Notes under the pieces: model-generated
What the model was told of the DNA's origin: nothing
The model's input: only the letters and a program-made list of their open reading frames with translations
The model's database searches: none
Program-made: the position numbers and the translations under genes
Assembly: GCA_965662545.1 (NCBI GenBank)
Contig: CBFIHZ010000030.1
Location: 1-48,821, forward strand
Source of the DNA: CPC320 sp002684375
GTDB taxonomy: Bacteria > Pseudomonadota > Alphaproteobacteria > Rhodobacterales > Rhodobacteraceae
Reading direction: 5' to 3'
Length of the DNA stretch: 48,821 nucleotides
In this document: positions 1 to 9,701 of the stretch, one piece after another
Position numbering within the stretch: the stretch's first letter is position 1
How the letters are laid out: each line of letters begins with the position of its first letter

Positions 1-138
1 CAAAGCAATGGCAGTTCATGTCGTATTGGATCATCGGCCGACATCCGTGCATTGAACATAGGGCGCAGAACTGATCGAACGCTTGCGAAGCTTTCCGACC
101 TTGCACAGAGCCTAAACCCGCTGCAAACTCGTTGCTGA
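1..138 (+). other. Open frame running in from the window edge, unidentified
   Basis: Frame 1 is open from the first base to a TGA at 136-138 (45 codons). The translation is polar and mixed, with no recognised motif, and could be the C-terminal tail of a gene that starts outside the window or chance. No terminator-like hairpin follows it. Too short to assign. Confidence 0.2.
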
Positions 139-1370
139 CTTTTGACTGGCTTTCAGCGCCGTCATGCCGAGGTCGGAGACAGGTCACTGAAGCTGCTGCA
201 ATTGCCTCAAGATCTGCAAAAATACCAACAGATGTTGCCCCTCGTTGTGAGTGGGTGCAGGTCATTTTTGCGGAGCCATTGTCTGGGTCGTTAGTTGTCT
301 GCAGTATGACACTCTGTCGTGCAGTAGGGTGCCGGTAGGATGCAATTTTTCCCGCGATAAACAATCACGTCTGCATATTGATTTTTCCCAAATTTGAATT
401 GAAAAAAGCACCAATCAGCCCTTATACCTGTCGCCGGATCGGGCTTCCCTTAGAACGAATCAGGGTGGCTGGACATGGAGTATGCGTTGCCTATTTGTGA
501 TATGACGTCAACCTGAGTTTTTCAGTAAGGTATAGGGAAAATAAATCTCAAGATTGAATATTTTTATTGGAAAACTCTTTTAGAGTGTATAAAGTAAACC
601 TCAAATTTTAAAAATTCCCAATCATTATGTGCTTTTAAATGACTGATAAATAATTACTATTTTCACCTTTTTCATTTTGGGGATGAAATAAATTTCCAAA
701 TTGGATGCCATTTAAATAATAATGTAAAAATTTTAGTAACAGCCTCTCGCCTATGGTTTGTATCTAAACGTTCTGTAGTCACGTAATCGATTTATCCTTT
801 GGGATCGTTTCTCTTTATAAAAATACAGATATTAAAATGTGGGGTTTTTCAGTGAATGTTCTTTGAGTGTGCATGCTTTTGCGGTTTCTGCTTTCTGACA
901 TTGCAAATTTGAGCAGGGCTTTGCAGCGCGCCCAGTCTTTATAATAACGTGCACAGAAAGCCTGCTTGCCCGCGACCGAAAATCGCTCAAATTATTTAAA
1001 TTGCTGGCAGGTGGGCCTTTGCAGGCACAGAACGCTTATGGGGGTTTTCAGAACGGTCATCCGTGGGCTTAGTTATCTGCTTGTCTGCGTCTTATTACTT
1101 GTCTGTGAACTGCGGTTTTTTAGTCTGAATCTGCCGGGTTGCATACGCAATGTACATTTTCAAAAGCACGTGTTTGGTTTTATGCATTAAATGTAGATAA
1201 CACATTTCAGAATTATGATACTTGTATTATACTCAGTTCAACAGGGAAAGCTGCAGGGTCCTTTTATAAAACTGGTTCCATTCGTCACTCAGTTTTTGTC
1301 AACTCTTCATCGCTGGGGTTGGATAAAGACAGGCTAACTTAAAACTATTTACTTAAAGTAAGGAGTAACA
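139..1370. other. Long intergenic stretch without a supported gene
   Basis: About 1.2 kb with no convincing coding region. The part from roughly 480 to 850 is markedly AT-rich. Short open frames at 132-338, 966-1190 and 1139-1342 have unlike-protein composition and no good ribosome binding site. At 1349-1361, just before the lipoprotein gene, lies a perfect inverted repeat (TTACTT-A-AAGTAA) that touches the Shine-Dalgarno AAGGAG. Confidence 0.5.
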
Positions 1371-1850
1371 ATGAAGAGAATAATTCTGCTAGGGTTCGCA
1401 GTTCTTGCCATGAGCAATTGCCAATCCACGTCGACAGCGCCAGGTTCGGCAGGGCCAAAACAAACCGTTGGTGCTTTGAGCGGGGCTATTATCGGAGGGG
1501 TCATTGGCAATCAGATCGGTGATGGGCAGGGGAAGAATATCTCGACGGCTCTTGGAATCGTCTCAGGCGTTGTGATCGGGGGGAGCATTGGGCAAACATT
1601 GGACCTGATCGATCAGCAATATATGGCAGATACTCAGTTGCAAGCACTTGAAATGGCGCCGACAGACACTGCTTTGGATTGGAACAATCCCGACACCGGT
1701 AATAGCGGATACACCACTCCAACCAACACATATTATCAAGATAATCTACCCTGTCGGGAATATACCACCGTGGTCACTGTAGCTGGAGAGAAGCAGCATG
1801 CCTATGGGACAGCCTGTAGAATGAGTGATGGTAGTTGGAAAATTCAGTAA
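1371..1850 (+). CDS. Glycine-zipper outer-membrane lipoprotein (17 kDa surface-antigen type)
   Basis: Small predicted lipoprotein of 159 aa. Residues 1-16 form a lipoprotein signal with the acceptor Cys at 17 (AMSNC; Asn at -1 is atypical for a lipobox). Residues about 34-80 are a glycine-zipper 2TM segment rich in GxxxG spacing (GAIIGGVIGNQIG, then GVVIGGSIG). The C-terminal 35 residues, with two Cys and a REYTTVVTVAG stretch, match the end of rickettsial 17 kDa antigen-like proteins. The family is thought to sit in the outer membrane; its exact job is unknown. The ATG follows AAGGAG at 5-nt spacing. It is monocistronic: 200 nt separate it from the next gene. Confidence 0.8.
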   Translation: MKRIILLGFAVLAMSNCQSTSTAPGSAGPKQTVGALSGAIIGGVIGNQIGDGQGKNISTALGIVSGVVIGGSIGQTLDLIDQQYMADTQLQALEMAPTDTALDWNNPDTGNSGYTTPTNTYYQDNLPCREYTTVVTVAGEKQHAYGTACRMSDGSWKIQ

Positions 1851-2052
1851 CGTCTACATTTCAACACGGCTCGGCGTCATGTGGGTGAAATTCGCCTAAG
1901 GGTTGATATTTGGTTTCTCGATATCGGTATAAAGACAAGTCAGGCAATCAGACTTTTTCTGGATTGTGTCGTGCTCAGAGAAAGAACAGACTAGACCCTG
2001 ACCGCGATTTGGATTGGTTGGCTCAAGTCGATAGAGTTTCGGAGAAGTGTCC

Positions 2053-4209
2053 ATGTCATTGAACGTCGATCAAGTGTTGTTGAAGGCAAAGAGACATCTT
2101 AAAAAAGGGGATGTGGCTGCAGCCGTCCAGTTGTATCACTCGGTTTTAGCGAAATTTCCCAAGAATAAGCGGGCAATAGTTGGTCTGGAAGCGATTAAAT
2201 CTCAGAGGGCCTCTTCAGGGCCTAAAAATCAAGAACCACCAAAAGCCCAGTTGCAAGAGTTGACCCGGCTTTATAATCAAGGCCTGTATCAGCAAGCTCT
2301 TGAAGCTGCGGAAAAACTTGCAAAGCAGTTCCCCCAGTCATTGGAGACTTTGGCTATAATCGGTGCGGTTAGCTTTGAAGTTAAAGATTTTGATCGAGCA
2401 CTCAACTGCTATCAGCTTGTCGCGCAGCGCGCCCCCGAATTTGCGGACACCTATTTTAAAATGGGTATTGTCTTTGGTCATAAAGGTGATCTGATCGCCG
2501 CCATGGCCAGTTTTCAAAAGACGCTTGATATAAATCCTGACCATGCACAGGCGCATAATAGCATTGGTATCATGCAGCTGAAATCGGGCGAACTTGATGC
2601 CGCGTTTGCAAGTGCTTCCAACGCGCTGCGCCTCGTCCCTGACTATGCAGAAGCGCATAAAACCATAGGGGATGTTTGCTTTGAAAGACATGATCTAAAA
2701 GCAGCGGTTGATAGCTATCGCCGGGCGCTGGAGCTTAATCCAGATGCGGTGCCGGTACACAATAACCTGGCTGCGGCCTGTCTGGCATATGGTGACCGTG
2801 TTGGCGCAATTCAAAGTTATGATGCGCTTTTGAAAGTGCAGCCAGACCATCAAGAAGCATGGGCAAAAAAACTGCACCAAATGGCGCATCTTTGCGATTG
2901 GAGCGCCTTCGACCCTGATTTTATTTCCTCCCTTGGCCTTAATAGCCCAGACATAACACCGTTCTCGTTGCTGACGCTGGAGGACGCGCCTGAACGCCAC
3001 TTAATACGCAGTAAAATCCATGCACGCAGCCAATACAGTTTTGTACCACAGCCTTTCGCTGCAAAAACTGAAACCAAATCTGATCGCCTGCGTATCGGAT
3101 ATTTTTCTGCCGATGTTCACCAGCATCCTGTCATGGTCTTATTGGCAAAAGTGTTGCAGATGCATGATCGAAACCGGTTTGAGATTTTTTTCTATGGGTT
3201 CAGCCCCAAAAAAAGCGATCCCCTGCGAGAGCGTATTATCGCAGCCGTGGACGTCTATGATGATGTGTTGCAGATGCGCGATATTGATATAGCACATTTG
3301 GCGCGGCAGGATGGTATTGATATTGCGATTGATCTTAACGGGTATACTGAAAATAGCCGCTCTGGCATTTTTGCCCACCGTGCCGCGCCGGTTCAGATAA
3401 GTTATTTGGGTTATCCGGGTTCTATGGGGGCAGACTTTATTGACTATATCGTCGCCGATAAAAACCTGATCCCTGAGAGCAGTCAGGTGAATTATTCAGA
3501 AAAGCCAATATATTTGCCGCACCATTATCAAGCGCAAGACAATGAGTTGCCGATTGATCAAGCAGCTCCAAATCGGACTGAGCTTGGATTGCCTGAAAAT
3601 GGCTTTGTGTTTTGCGCGCTGAGCAATTCGTATAAAATAACTCCGGCTGAATTTGATCTGTGGATGCGCCTCCTTAAGGCGGTAGACGGCAGCGTTTTAT
3701 GGTTGTTGCAAGGCAATACCTCGGTCTTGAAAAACCTGATGTTTGAAGCCGCTAAACGCGGTGTCGATCCCGCGCGGCTGGTTTTTGCCACGCATACGGA
3801 TCATGGCCAATATCTTGCACGGTTCCAGCGGGCCGATCTTTATCTGGATACATTTATCTATAATGCCGGTGCGACCGCAAGTAACGCGCTCTGGGCGGGA
3901 TTGCCAGTTTTGACCAAGCGTGGCCATGGATATACTGCGCGGATGGCGGCCAGTTTGCTGAGTTCTATTGAGTTGCCTGAACTGATTACCGATTCTGAGC
4001 AAGCGTATGAAGCATTGGCGATTGACTTGGCGACAAACCCGGTGCGGATGGCCGCAGTTAAAGCCAAGTTGGTGGCAAACCGCAGGACCACACCGTTGTT
4101 CAACACCGAATTGTTTACGCGTCATCTCGAGGAAGGCTACCAGCAAGCCTATGATCGCTATTCTGAGGGTAAAGCACCTGATGTCATTGAGGTGACGACG
4201 CGCGTTTGA
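2053..4209 (+). CDS. TPR protein with O-GlcNAc transferase (SPINDLY/GT41) catalytic domain
   Basis: 718 aa. TPR units occupy roughly residues 1-290 (for example the repeats ending in ALELNPDAVPVH). A GT41-type catalytic region follows from about 345 to 690: RIGYFSADVHQHP (His358 at the position of human OGT His498), DLNGYT, YLGYPGSMGADFIDY, SYKITP (Lys528, equivalent to OGT Lys842) and LYLDTFIYNAGATAS. Family members transfer a sugar from a nucleotide sugar to Ser/Thr. In the ATASNALWAG motif the acidic residue usual in OGT (human Asp925, which contacts the UDP ribose) is Asn611, so activity or donor choice may differ. GGAG at 2041-2044 lies 8 nt before ATG 2053, which is preferred over GTG 2047. 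The N-terminus resembles that of the sulfotransferase gene downstream. Confidence 0.85.
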   Translation: MSLNVDQVLLKAKRHLKKGDVAAAVQLYHSVLAKFPKNKRAIVGLEAIKSQRASSGPKNQEPPKAQLQELTRLYNQGLYQQALEAAEKLAKQFPQSLETLAIIGAVSFEVKDFDRALNCYQLVAQRAPEFADTYFKMGIVFGHKGDLIAAMASFQKTLDINPDHAQAHNSIGIMQLKSGELDAAFASASNALRLVPDYAEAHKTIGDVCFERHDLKAAVDSYRRALELNPDAVPVHNNLAAACLAYGDRVGAIQSYDALLKVQPDHQEAWAKKLHQMAHLCDWSAFDPDFISSLGLNSPDITPFSLLTLEDAPERHLIRSKIHARSQYSFVPQPFAAKTETKSDRLRIGYFSADVHQHPVMVLLAKVLQMHDRNRFEIFFYGFSPKKSDPLRERIIAAVDVYDDVLQMRDIDIAHLARQDGIDIAIDLNGYTENSRSGIFAHRAAPVQISYLGYPGSMGADFIDYIVADKNLIPESSQVNYSEKPIYLPHHYQAQDNELPIDQAAPNRTELGLPENGFVFCALSNSYKITPAEFDLWMRLLKAVDGSVLWLLQGNTSVLKNLMFEAAKRGVDPARLVFATHTDHGQYLARFQRADLYLDTFIYNAGATASNALWAGLPVLTKRGHGYTARMAASLLSSIELPELITDSEQAYEALAIDLATNPVRMAAVKAKLVANRRTTPLFNTELFTRHLEEGYQQAYDRYSEGKAPDVIEVTTRV

Positions 4210-4828
4210 CGATGATGAAAGCCAGATCAAGGTATATAATGCCCGAACGTCAATGACATGAGCGGGGGATTGCGGCACCCATACTTGCCTGCCCCTTAGA
4301 AGGCAGATTGTTGCCAGTGATTGCTTTGAACCTTTAGGTAAATCCAATTACGAAACAATCAATTTCAATATGACCCATATCGTCTGAAGTGCATTGCTAT
4401 TAACACGGGCAAGGGCTCATCTGGAAAATCAACACACTGTTGCCCCTCAAGGTTTCCGCCGGCTGGCGCTTACCTGTTCTCCGAAGGTTTTCCAAAATGC
4501 AGATCAGGTGAAAAAAGTCGGTGCAGAGCCAATTGCAAGACTGATGCGGCATGAACGGGTCACGGCGATATAAAACGACCTGTGTACCTTAGATATTATC
4601 TTGATGAGCTTTGTGACGCACCCGTGTTGCATAAGATGTAATTCACCAGAAACTTGATGCTGACGCGGTATGACCGGGCATAGACGTTCACACAAAATCG
4701 TTGCTTTTTGGGAGTGTTGATAGACCTTGCGTCGGCCTGTGGGATGAGGTCAAAAATCACTGACAAAACTCTATTTGGATTTTCTACGAAATTTTTTTAA
4801 AAAGCGGACAGTATTATAGGAGGCGCCA
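4210..4828 (+). other. Intergenic region between the two TPR genes
   Basis: 619 nt with no supported gene. It contains a small stem (CTGCC/GGCAG near 4290-4310) without a T-run, so it is not a convincing terminator. The last 60 nt are AT-rich and presumably carry the promoter of the sulfotransferase gene, but no clear -35/-10 pair can be fixed by eye. Confidence 0.5.
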
Positions 4829-7153
4829 ATGTCGTCGAATGTTGATCAAGAGCTGAAATTGGCGAAAAAGTATTTGGCTAAGGGTGATACTGGAGCCGCA
4901 GAAGGTGTGTTCCGTCGGGTTTTGGCCCAATTTCCAAAAAACCACGCGGCGCAAACGGGCTTAAAGACCCTTTTGTCTCACCAACAAAAAGACAAAATAC
5001 GAACAGTTGCGCCACCCCAATCTGCTGTGCAGGCGGTAATTGGGCTTTATCATGCAGGCAGGTTGCAAGAAGCAGTTGTTCATGGTGAAGAACTGGCCCG
5101 CCAGTATCCGCATTATTTTGAAATTTACAATATTCTGGCCGCTGCGAATCTGAGCCTCGGAAAGGCTGAAGCGTCCCTTAAATATTACAGTAAAGCATTG
5201 CAAATAAATCCGGATTTTCCGGATGCTTATAATAATATGGGTATCATTTTATACGAACAGGGAAAACTAGATCAAGCGATTGCCAATTATCAAAAAGCGA
5301 TACTGATCGAACCTGATTTTGCTGACGCTTATTTTAATCTTGGAAATGCGTTCAAACAAAAAGGTGACCTGATAAAAGCGGTGCAAAATTACCAAAAATC
5401 GCTTTTGATTCAACCGGATGATGCTGAAGTGTTGTTGAATTATGGCCATGCACTATCTGGCGATGGCCAATTTGAAAAAGCGATAGAGGCTTACCAACGA
5501 GCGTTACAGCTTCAACCAGAGCTTGTTGATGCACAAATAAGCTTGGCAAAAGCTCTGACGCGAAAAATCCACGGGGGGAACTCTGAAGGAGAGTCATTGG
5601 ATGGTGCTGGTCCTGAAATAAATGCGGCCGAGTACCATAATTCAATGGGTGTTGAACTGGCAGATAAGGGCGCAGTTGACGCCGCCATTTCCAGTTATAA
5701 ACAAGCGTTGAAAATCATGCCTGACTATGCCGAGGCTTATAATAACTTAGGTTTGGTCTTGATGAAAAAAGGTCAAATTGCAACGGCAAAAAAGAATTTT
5801 GAGCGCGCAGTTGAAATCAAACAAGACTTTGCAGCAGGGCATTTTAATTTAGGAAACTGTCTTTTGAGAAAGGATAATTTCGAGAGCGCAATTGCAAGTT
5901 ATCAAGCGGCTCTGACGATCGACGAGACTTATGCTGAAGCGCATAATAATTTGGGTAATGCGTATTCAAAAAGTAAACAACCCGATTTGGCGATCAAGAG
6001 CTATAAGGCGGCTCTTGGGCTCAAGCCGAACTATACTGATGCATATTTAAATTTGGGCAGCTTACAATTGGAATACGGACATTTTGATGCCGCAATTGGC
6101 AGTTATCAGCAAGCCCTACGAGTTGATCCAACACATGCTATTGCTCATAGTTTTCTGGCTTATATCCAAAAATATGACGGGTCTGAACCTCACATTCGGC
6201 AGATGAAAGCTCTTTATCAGGATACTGAAACGTCAGATGACGACCGGATTCATCTTGGGTTTGCGTTGGGAAAAGTACTTGAGGATGCGTCTGACTTTGA
6301 GATGTCGTTTCAATTTTTACAGCAGGGAAATCATCTGAGAAAAAAACAGTTACGTTACGATCTCAGCCACGATCGCAGGCTGTTTTCTCAAATTAAAACT
6401 ATGTTTGAAAACCGGTCAGCGGATCAGATAAAACGACCGACCGGTTCAAGCCAAAAGCAACCAATTTTCATTGTTGGTATGCCTAGATCAGGGACGAGCC
6501 TGATTGAGCAAATCATATCGAGCCATTCTATGGTCTATGGTGCGGGCGAGTTGGAGACGTTGGCGCGCCTTATTGGTCAGTTCAATCCCTTTCAAGGGTA
6601 TTTTTCCGCTGATGGTCTCTCAAAGCTTGGGCAGGCATATCTGCGTAGCTTGCGTGGCTTTGAAACACATAAGCCTCTGATTTCAGATAAAATGCCTTTG
6701 AATTTTCGTTGGATAGGTTTTATTTTATCAGTGCTGCCTGAGGCAAAGATCATTCATGTTCAACGTGATGCAAAGGCGACCTGCTGGTCAATATTTAAGC
6801 AGTATTTTTGGGATGAGGGAAATGGTTATGCCTATGATATGAAAGATCTATGCGAGTATTATAAGATGTATCGGGATCTGATGGGGTTTTGGCATTCTAA
6901 ATACCCGGGAAAAATTTATGATTTAAATTATGAAAGATTGACCGAGGATCAGGAAACAGAGACCCGAAAATTAATCTCTTACCTCAATCTAAACTGGGAA
7001 GATAAATGTTTGGATTTTCACAAAAACAAACGGTCGGTAAAAACAGCTTCCAATGTTCAGGTGCGGGAAAAAATGTACACAGGCAGTTCACAGAAATGGC
7101 GACATTATGAACCCTATCTCGCAGAGATGTTGCGCGGATTGGAGAGATGTTAA
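4829..7153 (+). CDS. TPR-repeat sulfotransferase
   Basis: 774 aa. About ten TPR units span residues 1-455 (for example NMGIILYEQGKLDQAIANY and NLGNAYSKSKQPDLAIKSY). A sulfotransferase domain follows from about 545: the 5'-phosphosulfate loop MPRSGTSLIEQ starts at Met551, and the later HVQRDAKATCWS segment supplies the Arg and Ser of the 3'-phosphate-binding motif. The family moves sulfate from PAPS to carbohydrates or proteins; the acceptor here is unknown. AGGAGG at 4818-4823 precedes the ATG at 5-nt spacing. The first 50 residues (SNVDQELKLAKKYLAKGD) resemble those of the upstream OGT-like protein (LNVDQVLLKAKRHLKKGD), so the two may share an ancestral N-terminal module and possibly targets. 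Confidence 0.85.
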   Translation: MSSNVDQELKLAKKYLAKGDTGAAEGVFRRVLAQFPKNHAAQTGLKTLLSHQQKDKIRTVAPPQSAVQAVIGLYHAGRLQEAVVHGEELARQYPHYFEIYNILAAANLSLGKAEASLKYYSKALQINPDFPDAYNNMGIILYEQGKLDQAIANYQKAILIEPDFADAYFNLGNAFKQKGDLIKAVQNYQKSLLIQPDDAEVLLNYGHALSGDGQFEKAIEAYQRALQLQPELVDAQISLAKALTRKIHGGNSEGESLDGAGPEINAAEYHNSMGVELADKGAVDAAISSYKQALKIMPDYAEAYNNLGLVLMKKGQIATAKKNFERAVEIKQDFAAGHFNLGNCLLRKDNFESAIASYQAALTIDETYAEAHNNLGNAYSKSKQPDLAIKSYKAALGLKPNYTDAYLNLGSLQLEYGHFDAAIGSYQQALRVDPTHAIAHSFLAYIQKYDGSEPHIRQMKALYQDTETSDDDRIHLGFALGKVLEDASDFEMSFQFLQQGNHLRKKQLRYDLSHDRRLFSQIKTMFENRSADQIKRPTGSSQKQPIFIVGMPRSGTSLIEQIISSHSMVYGAGELETLARLIGQFNPFQGYFSADGLSKLGQAYLRSLRGFETHKPLISDKMPLNFRWIGFILSVLPEAKIIHVQRDAKATCWSIFKQYFWDEGNGYAYDMKDLCEYYKMYRDLMGFWHSKYPGKIYDLNYERLTEDQETETRKLISYLNLNWEDKCLDFHKNKRSVKTASNVQVREKMYTGSSQKWRHYEPYLAEMLRGLERC

Positions 7154-7522
7154 ATTAACCCGGCGGTAGCGTTTGTATTCTGTTGGTTATGGTTGTACGT
7201 CAAACATACTGTTGATTTAGTCAGGCATCAGGCCGGGGAAGCCGGTCGCGACTGTGGTTTGAGATCTTACACATGGTCTTATGTGCACAAACTGTCAAAA
7301 CTGACACGATGACAGAGTGTTATCAGACATTGCACAAATACTTTAAGCTTAAAATTTCCTTGCAGTTCTGCAAGCTTTGTGCAGACTTGGTCTTACTAAG
7401 TTTTGAGAACGTTGATCCCAACGCGCTGCGTTATGCAGAAGGTAAAACCTGAGTTTACCCCTCGTAGTGGACGCAGGGTTGTTGCGACTTTCACGTTGAA
7501 AAGTAGACAGAGGAGAAGACAT
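7154..7522 (+). promoter_or_regulatory. Leader of the ABC importer operon with three inverted repeats
   Basis: 369 nt with no gene. Three perfect inverted repeats lie in a row: CACAT/ATGTG at 7270-7285, TGTCA/TGACA at 7293-7306 (4-nt spacer) and CTTGCA/TGCAAG at 7359-7374 (4-nt spacer). The last has the size and symmetry of a MarR-type operator; a MarR gene lies in the neighbouring catabolic operon (18394-18861). The assignment of regulator to site is inference. Confidence 0.4.
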
Positions 7523-8692
7523 ATGCGGAAAATAATTAGCAGTACAATGGCGGTTTTAGCCTTGTCGCTGGCGACCGCGCCGTTGGCCACCGCGGCCGAC
7601 CTGAAGGTTGGTTTGGTTCTGACGCTTTCCGGACCTCCGGGGGCCTTGGGCAAGCAGGCTCAAGACGGATTCAACCTTGCGGTTGAAACACTTGGCGGAT
7701 CACTGGGTGGGGCCAAGACAACCGTTGTGGTGGCCGATGATGAATTGAAACCGGATGTTGCCTTGACGCGGGTCAAAAGCCTGCTTGAGCGCGATGACGT
7801 CGACATTGTTGTTGGGACTATTTTCTCGAATATGCTGGCGGCAATTTACAAGCCCGTCATCAAGGCTGACAAGATTCTGATCAGTCCAAATGCTGGCCCC
7901 TCAACATTCGCCGGCAAAAAATGCCACCCGAATTTCTTTGTGACGTCGTATCAAAACAACCAGAACTTTGAGGCGCTGGGCAAATACGCCCAAGACAATG
8001 GCATCAAGCGGGTCTTTATGCTGGCGCCAAACTATCAAGCGGGTCGGGATTCGATGAACGGCTTTAAAAAGCATTTCCAAGGCGAAATCGCCGACGAAGT
8101 GTTCACACCGCTTGGGCACAAAGATTTCTCGGCACAAATCGCGCAGATTGCCACTTCGAAAGCCGATGCTGTGTTCACCTTCATGCCGGGCGGTATGGGC
8201 GTGCGTTTTGTCAAACAGTTCGATGCGGCTGGTTTGTCCGATAAAATGACCTTCTTGTCGGCCTTTACCGTCGATGAAACAACTCTGCCAGCTCAGAAAG
8301 ACGCTGCCGTCGGTTTGTTTGGCGCGGGCACTTGGGCGCCTGATTTTGATCTGGACCGTTCCAAAGCCTTCGTTGCGAGTTTTGAGGCCAAATACGGCTA
8401 TGTTCCGGGCAGTTATGCCATGCAGGCCTATGACGCTGCTTTGCTGATTGATAGTGCGGTTTCGGCAGTTGGCGGCGATGTGTCTGATAAAGCGGGTCTG
8501 AAAGCTGCCTTGAAGGCGGCCAAATTTGACAGCATGCGGGGCACTTTTAAGTTCAACAACAACCAATATCCCATTCAGGATTTTTATTTGTTGAACATCG
8601 CTAAACGAGCTGATGGAAAATATCAGACAGAAATTGCAGAAAAAGTCCTTGAAAATTCCGGGGATTCTTTTGCCGCAGAGTGCAAGATGTAA
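7523..8692 (+). CDS. HAAT-type ABC transporter periplasmic substrate-binding protein
   Basis: 389 aa periplasmic binding protein (Peripl_BP_6/LivK fold). ATG 7523 is preferred over an in-frame ATG 120 nt upstream: GAGGAGAAG lies just before it, and the protein then begins with a classical signal peptide (MRKIISSTMAVLALS, cleavage after ATAADL near residue 24). The mature part starts LKVGLVLTLSGPPGALGKQ, as in proteins binding amino acids, amides or aromatic acids. It is the first gene of the importer operon, separated from the permease by a strong terminator that should give excess binding protein. The convergent anthranilate-type operon next door suggests an aromatic acid as ligand (inference). 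Confidence 0.88.
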   Translation: MRKIISSTMAVLALSLATAPLATAADLKVGLVLTLSGPPGALGKQAQDGFNLAVETLGGSLGGAKTTVVVADDELKPDVALTRVKSLLERDDVDIVVGTIFSNMLAAIYKPVIKADKILISPNAGPSTFAGKKCHPNFFVTSYQNNQNFEALGKYAQDNGIKRVFMLAPNYQAGRDSMNGFKKHFQGEIADEVFTPLGHKDFSAQIAQIATSKADAVFTFMPGGMGVRFVKQFDAAGLSDKMTFLSAFTVDETTLPAQKDAAVGLFGAGTWAPDFDLDRSKAFVASFEAKYGYVPGSYAMQAYDAALLIDSAVSAVGGDVSDKAGLKAALKAAKFDSMRGTFKFNNNQYPIQDFYLLNIAKRADGKYQTEIAEKVLENSGDSFAAECKM

Positions 8693-8709
8693 CGCTGCAC
8701 CAGACATCG

Positions 8710-8748
8710 AAGATGCGCCATAAGTCTGATTGGCGCATCTTTTTATTT
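8710..8748 (+). terminator. Rho-independent terminator inside the importer operon
   Basis: Perfect 11-bp stem AAGATGCGCCA / TGGCGCATCTT (8710-8720 and 8731-8741) with a 10-nt loop, followed by TTTTATTT. It lies between the binding-protein gene and the first permease gene, the usual place for partial termination that raises binding-protein levels. Confidence 0.9.
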
Positions 8749-8774
8749 ATCTTTCGCAAAGAACTATACGTCCC

Positions 8775-9701
8775 ATGTCAATGAGCCTGTTTCTTGTCCA
8801 GAGCCTGAACGGCCTGCAATTTGGCATTTTACTGTTCCTGATTGCGGCTGGCCTGACGCTGGTTTTCGGTGTTATGGGCTTCATAAACCTTGCACATGGT
8901 GTGCAATACATGATCGGTGCCTATCTGACGTTCATGTTTTTTCAATGGACGACAAATTTCTTTGTAGCGCTGATGTTGGGATTGATCGTCGCACTGGCCA
9001 TTGGCTTGGCCTGTGAAATCTTGATTTTTCGACATCTCTACGCTCGGGATCATCTTGATCAGGTGCTTGCGACCTTTGGTATTATTCTGTTTGTAAATGA
9101 GGCGGTAAAAGTAATTTGGGGGCCGTCTTCGCTTATTCTGCCGCCGCCTGACATCCTGTCATGGTCGTTCGAGATCATTGAAGGGTTGCAGTATCCGGTC
9201 TATCGCTTGGCGGTCATTGCGGTTGGTATTGCGGTGGCTGTCGGTTTGTATTTTGCTGTATTCAGAACGCGCGTTGGCATGTTGATCCGCGCTGGGGCCA
9301 CCCACCCCGAGATGGTCAGCGCGCTGGGCGTCGATATCAAACGCTTGTTCATGATTGTGTTCGGCTTTGGCGCGATGCTGGCGGGTTTCGCCGGCGCAAT
9401 TGCGGCGCCGATGTTTTCGCTGGAACCGAACATGGGCGATGATCTGTTGATCACTGTCTTTGTGGTAATTATCATTGGCGGCATCGGATCGATCCGCGGT
9501 GCCTTTATTGCGGCAGTTTTGGTGGGGCTGCTGGATACTCTGGGGCGGGCGGTTGCCACCGATCTTTTAAAACTTGTCTTTGATGCCTCTGCAGCCAACC
9601 AAATTGGTCCGGCCCTATCCTCCATGCTGATCTATATTTTGATGGCGGCTATCTTGTTTTTCAAACCCGAAGGGCTGTTTCCGGCGCGGGGTGCCGCATG
9701 A
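8775..9701 (+). CDS. ABC transporter permease, LivH type
   Basis: 308 aa integral inner-membrane permease of the LivH family with about eight hydrophobic segments. Typical motifs are seen: GLTLVFGVMGFINLAHG near the N-terminus and a C-terminal GGIGSIRGAFIAAVLVG loop that contacts the ATPase. ATG 8775 (or the second ATG 8781) is chosen because an earlier in-frame ATG at 8730 falls inside the terminator hairpin. The ribosome binding site is weak. The stop overlaps the next start by ATGA. Confidence 0.88.
   Translation: MSMSLFLVQSLNGLQFGILLFLIAAGLTLVFGVMGFINLAHGVQYMIGAYLTFMFFQWTTNFFVALMLGLIVALAIGLACEILIFRHLYARDHLDQVLATFGIILFVNEAVKVIWGPSSLILPPPDILSWSFEIIEGLQYPVYRLAVIAVGIAVAVGLYFAVFRTRVGMLIRAGATHPEMVSALGVDIKRLFMIVFGFGAMLAGFAGAIAAPMFSLEPNMGDDLLITVFVVIIIGGIGSIRGAFIAAVLVGLLDTLGRAVATDLLKLVFDASAANQIGPALSSMLIYILMAAILFFKPEGLFPARGAA

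Noticed and set aside
132..338. 68-codon plus-strand frame near the left edge
   Set aside because: Translation has no recognisable pattern, no ribosome binding site precedes it, and it overlaps another open frame entering from the edge.
966..1342. Two overlapping short frames (74 and 67 codons), one with a hydrophobic stretch
   Set aside because: Lie in AT-rich non-coding DNA with no ribosome binding site; the hydrophobic stretch looks like a chance product of T-rich sequence.
3697..4347. Long minus-strand frame opposite the OGT-type gene
   Set aside because: It is antisense to a well-supported conserved catalytic domain and its composition is protein-unlike.
4504..4695. 63-codon minus-strand frame between the TPR genes
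   Set aside because: No motif and no ribosome binding site; isolated.
7901..8707. 268-codon minus-strand frame opposite the importer binding-protein gene
   Set aside because: Shadow of a conserved gene; also overlaps the intra-operon terminator.
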